The notes under the pieces are model-generated. The model made no database searches, was not told where the DNA came from, and saw only the letters and a program-made list of their open reading frames with translations. Of a stretch of 64,000 bases of DNA, positions 32,526 through 45,129 are shown piece after piece (positions within the stretch are counted from its first letter, which is position 1; every line of letters starts with the position of its first letter). This DNA is from Phlebotomus papatasi (Eukaryota > Arthropoda > Insecta > Diptera > Psychodidae). Location: contig NC_077222.1 of assembly GCF_024763615.1 (NCBI RefSeq), positions 97,063,417 to 97,127,416 of the forward strand. The letters run 5' to 3'. The translations under genes were made by a program, and so were the position numbers.

Positions 32526-34913
32526 AGTCCAAATATAATGGTAAAAGAAATACAATTAAAAAAAAGGTATCAGTAGGAAATTAAATAGCAAGAATAGTGG
32601 TCTCACAGTAGAACCGGACTGGTAGTATTACTGGGCTCCTTATTCAGACTCCTCCTTAAACTTTGCCATCATTGATTCTTTTATTTGATCTGAGGAACTT
32701 TATCTTAACTCGACACCTTATTTTTTCGATCATATTCTTTCGATCACTATTCAAATCCTATATGTGAATTCACCCTTGTTACTGCAAACGAGTGACTAAT
32801 CCGTGCCGACTGCGCCGACCATTCTATCATTCGTAATCCATTGAGGTTTGAGATTCGTAATTTAAACTTAAAATCAATATAATTGTTCATCAATTTAATT
32901 TATACACTAAAACTAACCAATTATACTCACTGAAGATTGAATGAAAGTAGAGCTATTTGTGGTAACTTGTATGATGATGCAAAAGTATTTCAAGTTGTGA
33001 GTTGATGGAAGTTTACTAACAAATTTCAAAGGGACTAGCTAAACAAGAAGCAATCATACAAGAGTGGGATAATGGTTCAATGGCAAGAGAGAACTAAAAG
33101 GGAGATTCATTGCAAATCAATGCGTTCAGTAATTACGTCCATTAGTACATAGACTCCTTGGCCCCTACTAGAGCCTCTGGGGATAAAGAATTCTCAATTA
33201 TATTCAATACAGAAAGAGAAAATGGCAATTAACAACCATGAAAAATGAGGGTAACACATAGTTTGAGATTTTTTTCTTGCAAGCCGACGTGGTCCTCAAC
33301 TTTGAGACAATTGACGTTGCGGAGAAAGCAATGGGATGGGGTAAAATTTGAATTTACATACACCCAGCATCCAATTAAAGTTGTTGAGTAATTAAATGAA
33401 GCTTACTATGTGCTTGTACACACTGAAATTTACTATTTACCCCCATAAATTGAGGCCGAAGCGCATTAATGAGTTTACTCGTAAACTTCTCTTGCTTGTT
33501 CCTTCAAACGCCGCCTCTCCGCCCATTTTCCGCATGTAAGTAGTGTTTGCTCCATCTCTAATCACTCAACATTTGATAAATTGGTAAACCAACTTTTGAG
33601 AAATATCCTTTGAGATATACACCCTCTATGTCCTAGATTTATATGGCGTCGGGGGTGCCTTTCTGCCATAAGACATACAATTTCGGGAGCATTATTTCAC
33701 TCAGCAAGAAGTATATTATTAGTATGGGAGCTTTTTAGTCCCATCTTTTGTGCCTTATGGGGGCGATGCAAGCGATATTTTAAAACCAATGTGGTGTGAA
33801 ATGATTTTCTGAAAACAGACATACTTCGAAGCAAAGTGGGTCCCATTTGTAAAATGGTTAAAGTGCAGCAATTTATTGTATTATTTCGACTTTGTTTCCT
33901 CCATCAACTTTTTTTGCATTCACACTCCTACCACCCTTCTGTGACTCTAACACAAGGGAGTCTACGACACTACGGAGCATCAATCAGAATGTATTTTATG
34001 CTGAGATTTTTCAAAGGAACAAAAAAAATAGTGAAAACGCCTGAAATTGCATCCGAAATCAATTTCCTCAAACGTTATGATTAATGCCATAAAGAAAGCG
34101 TAAATGGCTGTAGATTTATCTTTTCCCAGGGTTCATTGTATTGCAGCAAATAAAGTGCAAAGTGATATTTTTTATTCAAATTAAATTGAATATAGAATTC
34201 AGGCCTGTTTGTATAAATTTTAAAATGATTTTATTTAAAATTTCTGTTTAATACATTTTTTTGAAATGTACAACAGTTTTGCTTTGTAATTTGAATTTAG
34301 AATAGAATTTCATTTTAAAAATTTGGAAAAAAAATCTCGTTTAAATTTGCATATTTTCATTTAATTAATTAATTAATTAATTAAAAATATGCATAAATTA
34401 TTAGATAAAATTAAATAAACTAAATTTTTTGCAATAAATTATGAGACGAATTTTTCTTTTGCATTAACTCGAATGCGTTAAATTTGCGGCATGTATCAAC
34501 AAATTTCATGATTTGTTACACTATGCTCTTTGCACATTAATTTCAATTTTAAAGGTTTAACGTATAGAAAAGAGATGGGAAAGCATATAGCATTGAAATG
34601 CTCTAACCTACGAGCATTGTATTATCTCTTATACATAATTTGTTAGAAAATCGTGATAAATATTTTTAAGAAATTGCAATTTTTTGAAGATTTGACTTCT
34701 AAACAAGAAACATTTTAAATTGGTTGTGAAACAATTTTAGTTAAATATTTAAAATTAAAATATCGGAAATTAATTTAGATGGGAATAATTTGCATATGGA
34801 TGAACTTTTCTCTTAGGTACTTCATAAAAATCGTATCTGAAAATAAAAGAAATCGCTGGGAACATTTTCGAAATAAGCCAAAAAAGCATAAATTTCAAAG
34901 AGTAATGCCCTAG
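32526..34913. other. Unique region without a supported gene
   Basis: No convincing frame. A TTAA microsatellite lies at 34360-34384 (six units). 33120-33700 is repeat-free and less AT-rich. Confidence 0.4.
34360..34384. repeat. TTAA microsatellite
   Basis: About six uninterrupted TTAA units, self-complementary. Confidence 0.85.
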
Positions 34914-35040
34914 ACACACTTACGACTTAAGCCGAGAGACGACTTAGTGGAAAATGATGGAAATGTAGTTTGACCATTATTTCTAATATAATTACGCTAA
35001 ACCGTCTCTCGACTAATCCTCAGGTCTGTCAAGGCCTTAA
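34914..35040. mobile_element. M-family MITE, copy 3
   Basis: ATGCCCTAGACACACTTACG ... CTCAGGTCTGTCAAGGCCTT, opposite orientation to 18242-18368; inner arms TTAAGCCGAGAGACG / CGTCTCTCGACTAAT. Confidence 0.75.
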
Positions 35041-35214
35041 GGGTAGTAGGAATGAGAGGGATTATGGAGAGCAAAAATATTTTTAATTGGAGGACGTTGA
35101 AGACCGAAAATTTATTTCTTTATCGTTTAAACTAAAGATCAGTGACAAGTTGGAAAAGCAATAAAACAGCTTTACCTTTGAATTCGAGTAGTAAAATTGT
35201 AAGTAAAAGGGGTG

Positions 35215-35665
35215 ACAAAATCATCCCAGGCTTTGCAAAGCGCTTAAACTCGTAACTTAAATGCTGTACCTCAAAAGTACTTTCGGATCGTTTACCGTTT
35301 ATTGGTTCTAAATCGATATGAATCCATTAATAATTCATTCAAAAGATTGCCCAGAATTGTTTAAATTTTAAAAGTAATAGAATTAAATTTCTGATAAAAA
35401 ATTCTTAGTGGTTTATAACCGATTCATTACCGGTTCGCAACCGATTTCGATCGATATATAAATCATTCAAAAAATTTACCAAACTATCATAGGAGTAATG
35501 TAACTGAATTACGGATATAAATTAGTTAACAGTCATGAACCAGTTCATTACCGATGGTTAGGTTGTAGGTGTGATAACGGCCGGACGGACGGCCGAACGG
35601 ACGGCCGAACATTAGGATGGACAGATGAACAGACAGACGGACGGACAGTCGGACGGATGGACAGA
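35215..35665 (+). repeat. Interspersed repeat family B, copy 3
   Basis: CCAGGCTTTGCAAAGCGC, ATGCTGTACCTCAAAAGTAC, TCGTTTACCGTTTATTGGTT and ATTCATTCAAAAGATTGCCC match copies 2, 4 and 5. It ends in GTGATAACGGCCGGACGGAC and a long GGAC/GGCCGAAC tract (35578-35660). The proline/arginine-rich frames read across this tract are repeat artefacts. Confidence 0.65.
35578..35660. repeat. GGAC-type simple repeat
   Basis: Interrupted GGAC/GGCC units at the right end of a family B copy; shorter versions close copies 2, 4 and 5. Confidence 0.75.
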
Positions 35666-35944
35666 ATGTTGAGGAAATTTGTCCCTGGGTGGGGGGGAGG
35701 AAGCTGGAAATTTTGGGGAGTGGAAAACTCGAGGGATTTGATACACATTCCGCTCTTTCCGTGGAGTTCGAGCTTATTCGAGATATTCGGGGGGTTTGTA
35801 AAACCATCTAGTGATTCACTAGATTTTTTTGCAATTTTTTTTGCATCGTTTTCATTTCATAAAACCTGAACATATTTATTCTAGCAGTAAAAGAACAAGA
35901 TGAAATTGCCTATCTCAAAGTTTTAGCCAAGGGGTGAATAAGTG

Positions 35945-36850
35945 GTTCTCAGAGTTGACCGATAGCAGCGATCGGCAAAATTTTGTCGATCTGGAGGTAA
36001 ATATCGACAGATTGGAACTATTTTGCTGAGAAATCGACAGATCGACACAATTTGGCCAGAAATTGACGGATCCGCATGTTGAAAATGCTATGTTCATTAA
36101 CAAAGATCGGTAAATTGCCACGATTTTAGCGAAGAATCGGCAGATTTATGTGTGTTTTCGCTCTTAAGAAGTATAACGTTCGTTTATGCTCGTCTAATTT
36201 TATAAATTTCATACACTGAGTGAGAGATATCCGAAAAAGTCAAAATAACATTCTGGAAATGCTAATTTTACCCTGCATTATTGATCCGAAATCGGCGTAA
36301 ATATTACCCTTTTTAGGTGTATTAGGGGTTAAATTAACCCTTTTTCATGTTAATTTTACCCTTAAAAAGGTGTAAAATTAACATTAAAGAATGATGATAT
36401 ATTTTTACACCTAAAAAGAGTTAAAGTTATGAGGAAACAAAGTTAATCGCACCCTCTTTTTTCTCTATGTTAGCTAAATTGAATATAACTTTAAATTGTG
36501 AAAATCCTAGTGTGATAGCACCGTAATACATATCTTTAGTCATCATGTGTTCCCATTTTTTCCGTTTTTGGACAGACAAGTCCAGCGCTAAATTTTAATA
36601 TTCTACACTGGAAACAATAATCTTGTAAACTTACTTGCGGCAGATCGGCACTAGATCGACGGATTGGTGATCGAGTGAACCGTCAGCGGCACAGTTACCT
36701 ACCCCTTGGTTTTGGCAAGAATTTTAATTGTTGAATATATTTTTCAGGAGGCGAACAAATTAGCGAATGAACCATAAGTGGCAAATTGGCTGATCGGCAC
36801 CGATTAGTCGCTCTAATTGACTAATCGGGGACGATTACTCTCGAGTAGCA
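35945..36850. repeat. Degenerate GATCGACAGAT tandem repeat, split by MITE L
   Basis: At 35945-36145 units of about 30-40 bp recur: GATCGGCAAAATTTTGTCG, AATCGACAGATCGACACAAT, ATTGACGGATCCGC, GAATCGGCAGATTT. Similar units, CGGCAGATCGGCACTAGATC, GACGGATTGGTGATCG and GGCTGATCGGCACCGATT, resume at 36645-36840. Between the two parts lies a MITE (36213-36471) plus about 170 bp of other sequence. Confidence 0.55.
36213..36471 (+). mobile_element. Mariner-type MITE, family L, copy 3
   Basis: ACACTGAGTGAGAGATATCC to TTTTTTCTCTATGT; internal ACATTCTGGAAATGCT and TTTTTACACCTAAAAAGAG blocks. The right end is slightly mutated; TA precedes the left end. Confidence 0.8.
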
Positions 36851-38763
36851 GTTCTGTTTACCCCTATTTATACTGAATCAATACTCTCAAACATGTTAAA
36901 ATAAAAATAAGTAAAATAAAGACAAATAAAGATTTCCAAAGACATATTATTTAATATATATATTTTTTTAAATTCTATTTCAAATATAAAAGTATATTGT
37001 CAGATTCGCGATTTTTGGGGAAGCATCTCAAACTACTTCTGTTTCAAAAATTCCCGCTCTGTCCTATAAAAAAATTAAGTTATTCTCAAGTAATTTAATG
37101 TTTTGAATCAATTCTAAAATTAATAAAAGAAATTTATTTTTGTAAAATTAAAATTTTACAATAGAAGTACACTCAAGTATACCTTTTTTTGTATCCTTGC
37201 AAAATGAACAAGAAGCAATTGGAAAAGTTCCAAAGTGAAGAATTAAAATTTAAAAATTTTCAATATTGAATTAGAGTTTTCCATTGAGTTGAATTGATGA
37301 AGAGAAGATCAAAATTCTTCTGTAGAAAATGTTAGATGGAACTTTTGTTTCTATCGTATGTAAATGCCAAATGAAGTTAAAAAGTTTCAGGTGCTTTCTT
37401 CCCACAAGAGAACCACAATTACAGTGAGGTTCGTTATTCTCCACAAACATTGTTAGAACCAATGTGCACTTCGGCAAGTGCCAATAAAACACTTCTTTGT
37501 ATTTTCCATTCTAATTCAAAATGCAACTATTTTACTATCGAGTGGCAATTCATCATTGTATAGTAAGTGTTCATGATGTCTTGAAGCAATAAAGTCAAAA
37601 TCCCGGGTCTTAACAAGAAATAACACTTGAAGTTTTGAGTGAAGGCGTAAAATAGTTCCATTATTATCAAAACACTCAATCTACATTTCTCAAATGTATA
37701 TAATTCCTTTGTTCTCCAAACTTTAATGAAGATTTATGAATGGAATGAATATCAATTTTCTCTGTATGTTGCAATCGATGCTCCTTCTATGTGCTTCAAT
37801 TTTAATTACCTCTATTGGTATTCGCTTCTAGGCCACACCCAAAATTCACTTCCCAAAATGTATGAGAAAATCTCAATGTGGGTGCACAACTAATTAAATG
37901 CATAGCATGCAGCACTAGTCACAATCATAAGTTACTATAAGAAAGGAAATTTGACTTTCGTAATTTTTTTTTTTGGCACAATTTAGCTATTCTAAATGTG
38001 CGAACCCGAAGTTTCCGATTCAGATGGAAGAACTCTATTTGCTTTATGATAATGGGCTCTTTTTTTGTAGAAGTTTCTCTCAAAACAACATAAAATTTAA
38101 TTCAGACTAATTTTGTATCTCCAGAAACTTTTAGTCAATGACAAAGAAATTGCCTTTCTTAATCGTTTGTTGATGAGTTTTCACATGTAGTTTTGCTTAT
38201 TTCATAATTTAACATCACTTATAAGTCGACTTTTTATATGTACATATAGTATGTAATGTACGTGAAATTAGGGATGGTAAAGAACAAAAACATATTCCGG
38301 AGTTTCTAATAGAGGATTCCACTAATTGAAATTAAAATATTAATATTCAATTAAATAATTAAGATACAAAGGTCAAAAATAAGAAAGTTTATGATTAAAA
38401 AATATCTTTTCAATTAAGGTTTAATTGAAAGCAATTATAAACGATCGATGAGTGGTAATCAACCGGAATTACCCAGGAATGCCTAATAATTAAAGATATT
38501 TCAGATACATCACATTGGAATGCTCTGAATATACGCACTCATGTATGTATTTTCCTCAATTCATAGCATTAACGTGCAATGAAATGTTTCTACTGAAATT
38601 ATCGTTGATAGATTTGATATTGTTTATTAAACATAAATACAATGTCAGAATTGAATACAATAGGGGTTAGGTGTATTACTCGAACTTAAAAGAACAGCAT
38701 TTTTTTCTTTCCATATTTATTTAGTATAATAAAAAAAATATTTCATTCGAATTTTTAAGCATA
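36851..38763. other. No gene seen
   Basis: AT-rich unique DNA. No repeat or coding signal recognised. Confidence 0.4.
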
Positions 38764-39625
38764 TAGGGTAAATTTCCTAATGCAAAACCATTTGCAGACG
38801 CTTTAACTTTGACAGAAGGTTCAACACATTAAGTTTATATTTTTTCTGAAGAGAATTACATAAATTTGCTCCGTGACTCTTCTGATATGTTACTGTTTAA
38901 AGAAAATTCTTTAGATATAATTTGAAAACTTCTTAAATACAAGAAAAATACGCTAGCTTAAAATGCTTCTATTGGAAACATATTAATCCAAATGGAGACA
39001 AGGGAAAGTTTCTAATTGGAGACAAACAGTGGAAGTGAAACCGCAACGAAAGGCTTCCAAAACCTTGTTGAGTTGCTCCTGAGCGCAAGATTTGTTCCTA
39101 TTCCTGGTCTCTTCTCCTTTCCCATCTAAAACAATAAGAAAATCTCTCCAAAAAATCATATTTCCGGGGTTTCCTATTGAAGCATTTGCAGACACTTCAG
39201 AAAAACCCTTTTTGCTCACGAAATAGGTAATTATTTCATTTGAAATCTTCACGTATCGTTAACAATAAAGATTAGCACTTAATTTAACTATAATTTGCCA
39301 GAAATATGACATAAATATTAAACAAAACGAATAAACAACAGCTCCTTCATTGTGGTTTTCATTGGAAAACATGGTCGATCGATGAAAAATTCGATGGTGA
39401 AAAGGTACTTAATTTTTCTGAGAAATTAACAAATTAAAATTTGTGAATATGAATGGATTTTCGCTTTATTTGGAGCAAAATTAACTAAATAATGAAACTG
39501 TGGTATAGAAAATATATAAATATAATATTTTAGTATTGTAGTTATCGTGAAAACAATGACGTTTCCATTTGGAGTAGCGAGAAATTTGCATTTGGAGCTG
39601 GTTTTGAATTAGCTTAATTTACCCT
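38764..39625. mobile_element. Element F with TAGGGTAAATT ends
   Basis: TAGGGTAAATTTCCTAATGC at the left and GCTTAATTTACCCT at the right form short inverted ends. Inside, phrases like CAAATGGAGACAAG, AATTGGAGACAAA and GCATTTGGAGC recur, so subterminal sequence is repeated as in element D. An 89-codon minus frame (38983-39252) inside shows no domain. Confidence 0.5.
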
Positions 39626-39824
39626 GAAGATAAAAAATATTTTTTTACGATTCTCTCAGTCTGAAAAAATGACGAATCCTATTCGCGGGCCTACACATGT
39701 CGCCCTTTACAAATAGTGGCCGATAAAGGCAGGCACTGTTGACCTTAGGCACTATGAGTCCCCGAGCACTGGCCGAGCCCCCGCTAATCAGAAGCCTTGA
39801 TAGATACTCAGGGCATTCAAATGC

Positions 39825-40565
39825 ATCCAGGCTTTGTGAAGTGCCTGAATTTGAGATTTAGATGCTATACCTCAAAAGTACTGGAGGAGTTTTCGGTCTA
39901 ATGGGTTGTAGCAGATAGTGAACGGAAAAATAGACCTGTCTTGATTTTCCCACCGTACGTGATTTTTTTCCACAATCAAAATAAGAATGAAAAAATGAAA
40001 TGTAATAAAATTATCAAAAAATTCTAAAAATTGTTGGAAGTGCTTTGTAGACCTGATGAAGACGACATCCATCCTCAAAATGTCGTAAAGAATTAAAGAG
40101 AAAAAAATCAACAAATATATATTTTTCCATTCACTATCTGCTACTCCTCAAAAGTACTGTCGTATCATTTACCGTTTACCGGTTGTCAACCGATTTGAAC
40201 CCATTCACAAATCGGTTCATAACCTGTCAATAACCGATTTATCGGTTTCAATACCGATTCGCAACTGATTTGAACCGATTTATAAGTCACTCAAAACATT
40301 GCCCAAAATACCTTAGTTATCGACATGATATGAAAAAAAAACTCACGACAACGTGCCTTCGAACAATCCCAAAAAACATGTTTTTGAAGAGAAAGACGAG
40401 GGTGTGTTTTAAAGAGGAGACGCATGTTTATTGTCCCAGTATTGACTTATGAGTGGGGTCCTTCGAAAGTCCCAAATCACTATCTCTAACCGTTTGGGCT
40501 CTAGGCGTGGTAACGGCCACACAGCCGGACCGACGGGCGGACGAACGCTTAGACGGGTAACAAAA
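39825..40565 (+). repeat. Interspersed repeat family B, copy 4, with a 263-bp insertion
   Basis: CCAGGCTTTGTGAAGTGCCT, TAGATGCTATACCTCAAAAG, then after the insertion GTATCATTTACCGTTTACCG, ACCGATTTGAACC, TATAAGTCACTCAAAACATT, and the right end ATCTCTAACCGTTTGGGCTC / GCGTGGTAACGGCCACACAG with a GGAC-rich tail. Confidence 0.7.
39870..40158. mobile_element. Insertion flanked by 13-bp direct repeats, with hammerhead-like motif
   Basis: CCTCAAAAGTACT occurs at 39870-39882 and 40146-40158, while other family B copies have it once: a 13-bp target duplication. The 263-bp insert has 24-bp inverted repeats, GTAGCAGATAGTGAACGG (39908) and CCATTCACTATCTGCTAC (ending 40144). The right one abuts the duplication, the left one lies 25 bp inside it. 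CTGATGA at 40053-40059 is followed by the hairpin ACGACAT...ATGTCGT (40062-40086). The offset arms, long duplication and ribozyme-like motif would fit a Penelope-like or other retroelement remnant; this is inferred. Confidence 0.6.
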
Positions 40566-40667
40566 AAATATATTATTTTGTTATCTTTTATCGCCATTTT
40601 TCATATGTATAAAGTGATCATTGCAAACTTTAGAATTATGTTAACTCACCATTTGTCTCAAATGACA

Positions 40668-40888
40668 TAGGGTGAGGTGGGGCTACTTTGAGATGTGGGG
40701 CTAGGCTAGATTGTTATACGGTTTTTCCGCCTATTTTTGTATGAAGCTGGTGCTTACAATTATTTTATTTAGATCCACAATTACTTTGTGTATCCAAATT
40801 ACATCATGTTAACCCAGTTTCCATTAGAAATATGCAAAAAAAAACTCGTATAACAATTTAGTCACAGCTCAAAGTTGCCCCACCGCCC
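40668..40888. mobile_element. Short TAGGGT-type element
   Basis: TAGGGTGAGGTGGGGCTACT and CTCAAAGTTGCCCCACCGCC are inverted ends (TTTGAG/CTCAAA pair inside them). About 221 bp, noncoding. Confidence 0.6.
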
Positions 40889-40919
40889 AAAAAATAAAAT
40901 TTCAATAATCAAAATTTAA

Positions 40920-41127
40920 TTGGGTTAAAAGAAGTGAGTTGCACGTATTTTACCATTTTGAGCGTTTTGAGTAAGTTTTGCAAATGTGTCAAGAAACTTT
41001 TGGCCGTTAATAATTACTATAATTTTATTATAATTATTAACGTCTATGGATTACAAGCAACTCAACAGTTTTTTCCACCTAGTTTCTCGAACAAAGATTT
41101 GTCAAAAAAGTTTTGGCCGACACTGTA
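40920..41127. mobile_element. Tc1-like end with TA flank
   Basis: On the minus strand TA-CAGTGTCGGCCAAAACTT starts at 41127, a typical CAGT...TA Tc1/mariner end. The sequence AAGTGAGTTGCACGTATTTT followed by ACCATTTTGAGCG and GAAACTTTTGGCCG at 40932-41006 resembles 55030-55095 (AAGTTGGTTGCATGTTTTGA, CAAACTTTTGGCGG), so this is a dispersed repeat. Confidence 0.45.
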
Positions 41128-41313
41128 GTATTAATTAGTACTTTGAAGAACTGATAAAGCCCCTTAAAGACGGACGGACAAACAGCGTGTAAGGAATTCT
41201 TCAGATGAATATGCTACTTTCCATTCTTTTTGGCCCACGTAGCCCCTTAACTTAGATGCTGAGATGTTTCTAAATACTATCGTATGCGATAAAAATTTCT
41301 AAATTTACAAGAT

Positions 41314-41512
41314 TAGGGTAAACTGGGGCACCACCAAACACTAATTTTTATTTCTAAACTACTTGGACTATCTCGATCATTCCTTCAGTGGACAAGCATC
41401 CCTATAGTGCCTATAAATTCCTATCAGTCTTATCCTCTGATATCCAATATCCGATTAAAAACTCGCAGTGTTTGGTGGTACCCTGTGTTTGGTGGTGCCC
41501 CAGTTTCCCCTT
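41314..41512. mobile_element. TAGGGT-type element with CCACCAAACAC arms
   Basis: TAGGGTAAACTGGGGCACCA and TGGTGCCCCAGTTTCCCCTT are inverted; the arms continue as CCACCAAACAC / GTGTTTGGTGG, and that arm end is duplicated (GTGTTTGGTGG at 41469 and 41485). About 199 bp. Confidence 0.7.
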
Positions 41513-44167
41513 TAAAGATATTTTTTCAAAAATTGTGCAAGAAATGAGTCAATCTGGCTTACTGTGTATAATGTGTGATAACAATATAGCAATTCAGTTC
41601 GAAGCAGACTTCTTCGATATTGTTTTGTGTATTTATGGAAAATATATATCTTCAGAGGCAAGATAAAAATGTTCTGTGGCACTCTGCCCCCAGAACCACT
41701 TTTGCTTGGAAGAATAGAATTAAAAGGAATTGAAGATTTTTTCTCTGAGAAATCTAATAAATTATTAAATTTTTATTTAATTATTTGATATGGAACGTGC
41801 TTCTATGTTATTGAAAAGTTTTTGAAAGCTCTTGAAGCCCAGAAAATAAGCTGAAACATATAATTTTATTTTAAAATCTCTGATTATAAATAAATTTTGA
41901 AGAAAATGTTTTGATTACCTGTCTTATTCAGATAATTATCAAAAGATTTTGCGATAAATCTAGTTGAAATATTGAAGTATATTGATTCGCAACTTCTAGC
42001 AATTAAATGTAATTCAAATGCCATTATATAATTCAGCACTCTGGATAATTTTCAAGAAACTTTCCATCAATAGCGCATCAAGTTTGACCACTTTCTTAGA
42101 AGAATTTCCTCCTCCATTGATAAATTACCTCAGTCAGGTGTTGGGGTTCAGATCACGTACGAAATGGAGTAATATTTTAGGGAGAAAGACACTAGAATCC
42201 CAACTTTGTTCCACCATCATGAGTAAATTGTGTAATTCCATCTCTTCATGCTGCAAGAGGCAAAGCCCTCAGGGGATCCATCCAAATATGCTGGGTCAAA
42301 GTTCAGCGATTACGATGAATTTTTAAAGTAATCTCTCTGTACCAATTCATTTGAAGAATCTCTCGGAAAAACATTAATTATTACAGAAAAAAGTTTTATC
42401 TCGTATTTGCAAAAGGACCATGAGAAATGTTAATGAATAACTTTAAATCCACAGTGAATTTAACTACAAACACTATATAGATTGGATTTACTGTGAAATG
42501 TTCAATAGAATGGACAGAATTGACTACGGAAAAAATAAACAATGGCAGGGAAATAAGCAGTATGCTCGAGTATACAAGAATTTGATCATTTCACAAAATT
42601 TTGTTGTTCTTGGGTATGTATTTTCAATTTGATACATCGTGTAAAAGCAGGTGATAACTCTCATGTGGGGAAAACCTTGTCAATTGCCATTAGAAGTGTC
42701 TCAAGAAATGTTTCGCTAAATTCGAAAAATTAAAGCAAGATTTTCGTGAAACCTAAAAATACCAGAAAAAGGGTTTTCAAACCCCAAAAAATCAGAGAAA
42801 TCCAAAAAAATATTTTTTTTAATCCGAAAAATCTATAAAAATATTCGTAAAAACCGTGAAACCACAAACCCTTGTCAGCAAAAATATGAAGGGGGAAAAA
42901 GTAGCACAGCTCAATTCTTAATAACAGGCAGTCGATGATTTATTACTGATCCTTGTTTTAGTACAGATATCTTAAGATTAAATGGAAGTATTTGGAGTTT
43001 TTCATAAAATCTATTTGGAGCAGGATCTTAACTAGGCTATTAAACCCTCTAAAGTTTAATAGTTCGATACCGAATTACAGGATAACATACAATGCTCTCT
43101 CTTTGAATTTGAGCAATTAAAAGCATTTTAGAATACTTTTTGGTTTGATTGAAGATCAATCGATTTGGTGGCATGTTGTACGTATTTTAGTGGAAATTTA
43201 TTGGCCATTTTCACCATACGAAACAACAGTAAATCGTGTGGGAATTTATTGGGAAATTCCCCGAATGCATGCATCAATTGGTTGACTTCCTGGGAAAGTA
43301 CTACTCTGCAGAAAAATATAATACATATCAACTCATTCCTGTCCACCGACTATAGTTAGAACGACAAATTTATGTGTGTTACAAATGCTCAACAATGGAG
43401 CTATTTATTCGGAACCACCGAAAACTCTCACGTAACAGGAGTGACAAAAGGCAACTTTTCTCGTGGATGGCAAAGGTCGTCATTGTGAGGTCACGTACCA
43501 CTTCAATTTCCGCTTTACTCCTCTTGGGATGCAGAGAAAGTCTTCAATCACGGCCACCATTCGTCAAACCTGTGGTTTAATTTGATGAATGGTTAGACGC
43601 TTCCTTCACAAGAAAAGGGGTTACCCTTCAATGTCCTCATTAATTCCATCTACCAAGTCAAAGCCAAATGTTTCACTTATTGTTGGAGCATTGGGAAGTA
43701 TTTTCTGAAATATATCGCTTCCCAAACTGTCACTGAAAGTCATTATACCTTTCTCTTACCCCTGCTGGGTCATTGTGCTTCGAAGTGAAGTAACTTCTTA
43801 AGAATAACACCAAGCCATTCTGCTTCTCAATGCAGTGAATGAAAATTTAATAATAATTTAAAATTAAAATTAATTTCTACTTAAACGTAGTTTATCCAAA
43901 AAAGATAACAGAGTTCCAAAATGTTTTCCAAATTTGATGTGTGTAAATTCTGATACTAAATCAGGAATACATCCAAAAGAAAAAAAAAGACAAAGATCAG
44001 AAAGTGAATAAAAATACAACTCATAGACGAAGAATTAATTACCTTTTTTGCATAGAATTATATTTTATATTATGACCAATTAAAACTCAAATAGATAACT
44101 TGTGCAATATAAATGCAATATTTTTTTTCAGAATATTGTTCAGAATATTTATTTCATATATACATTC
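41513..44167. other. Unique region without a supported gene
   Basis: The plus frame at 42018-42326 (102 codons) and overlapping frames at 43128-43580 show no domain or matching frame on splicing. CCCCAGAACC/ATCAGAGAAATCC-type A-rich runs at 42740-42850 look like a weak tandem of AAACCNNAAAAA units. Confidence 0.35.
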
Positions 44168-44765
44168 ATTATTTTACTGCTCGAATTCAAAGAGAAAGAG
44201 CAGTTATATAATTCGCTTCTTTTTAAATTATAACACGGCTAAAGGTCAAACGGTAAGAGATATCGATTTCCAGTCTCCGACGACCCCCCTATAAAATAAC
44301 ATTATCTAGGACAGTCTTTTTTTCTGTTTTCCCAAATAATGGCTCCTAGCATTTTTTCATTTTTGAATATATTTTGATGGTAATCAAGATAAATATTTCG
44401 TCCTTAGATCTTTAACTTCGAAAAATATTTCAATATAGAATTTTCGAAGGTGAATGTTTAACTACTTTGGAGGGCCTATTTTTCAACTGATTTGCTAAAT
44501 CGAAAATGAATCTGTAATGTACCCGTAAATAATATACCTATCTCAAATTTACTTTTTTATTTAACCGTATGCTCAGTATTCATGCTAAAATATTCTGAAA
44601 TATGCGTTTCTTAAAAAAATCTTATTTCGGATTTTTTTTTTAAATTTAGGAATCAATTAGTAAATCCTTATGGACCCAAATGGTATGAAAAATAATTATA
44701 CACAAAGAACTCTTTCTCGTGTGTTCGAGCACTCCGCTAAGCTGGGACGCTTTGCCATCTCTTTT
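44168..44765. repeat. Interspersed repeat family A, copy 2
   Basis: TTTACTGCTCGAATTC/AAAGAGCAGT hairpin, CTAAAGGTCAAACGGTAAGA, GAGATATCGATTTCC, GACCCCCCTA, CGTCCTTAGATC, CAATATAGAATTTTCGAAGG and CTCGTGTGTTCGAGCACTCC / GCTGGGACGCTTTGCCATCT, in the same order as copy 1 but without the MITE. A lone piece of its start hairpin is at 57229-57258. Confidence 0.65.
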
Positions 44766-45129
44766 AAAAATATTATTAATGCTTGTTTTTAATAATAATC
44801 ATGAATATTTTCATCTAGAAAATCGAACTAGTTTTATAGTCATACGATATTGCATTTCAATTAAAAAAATATATTAAATTTTTATGCTTTCCATAACGTA
44901 AAGTCATATTAATTGATATTGTAAAATAATTGGTCAAAAATTTAATAAAAACACTATGACCATTTATCTTTCTTCATTAATTTTACTGAAACGTATCATT
45001 CATTGGATTGGATTGTTTCTATTTCCTAATGTATTTCCAAATTTATGGACAAGATGGATAAGCATTAGAACAATTATGTACACTATGCAACAAATTAGCA
45101 ATTTTTGGCATATGGATCTCGCATGGTAC

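Noticed and set aside
35526..35807. Frames with SVRLSVRLSVH and RPSVRPSVRP repeats
   Set aside because: Translation of the GGAC simple repeat at the end of repeat family B.
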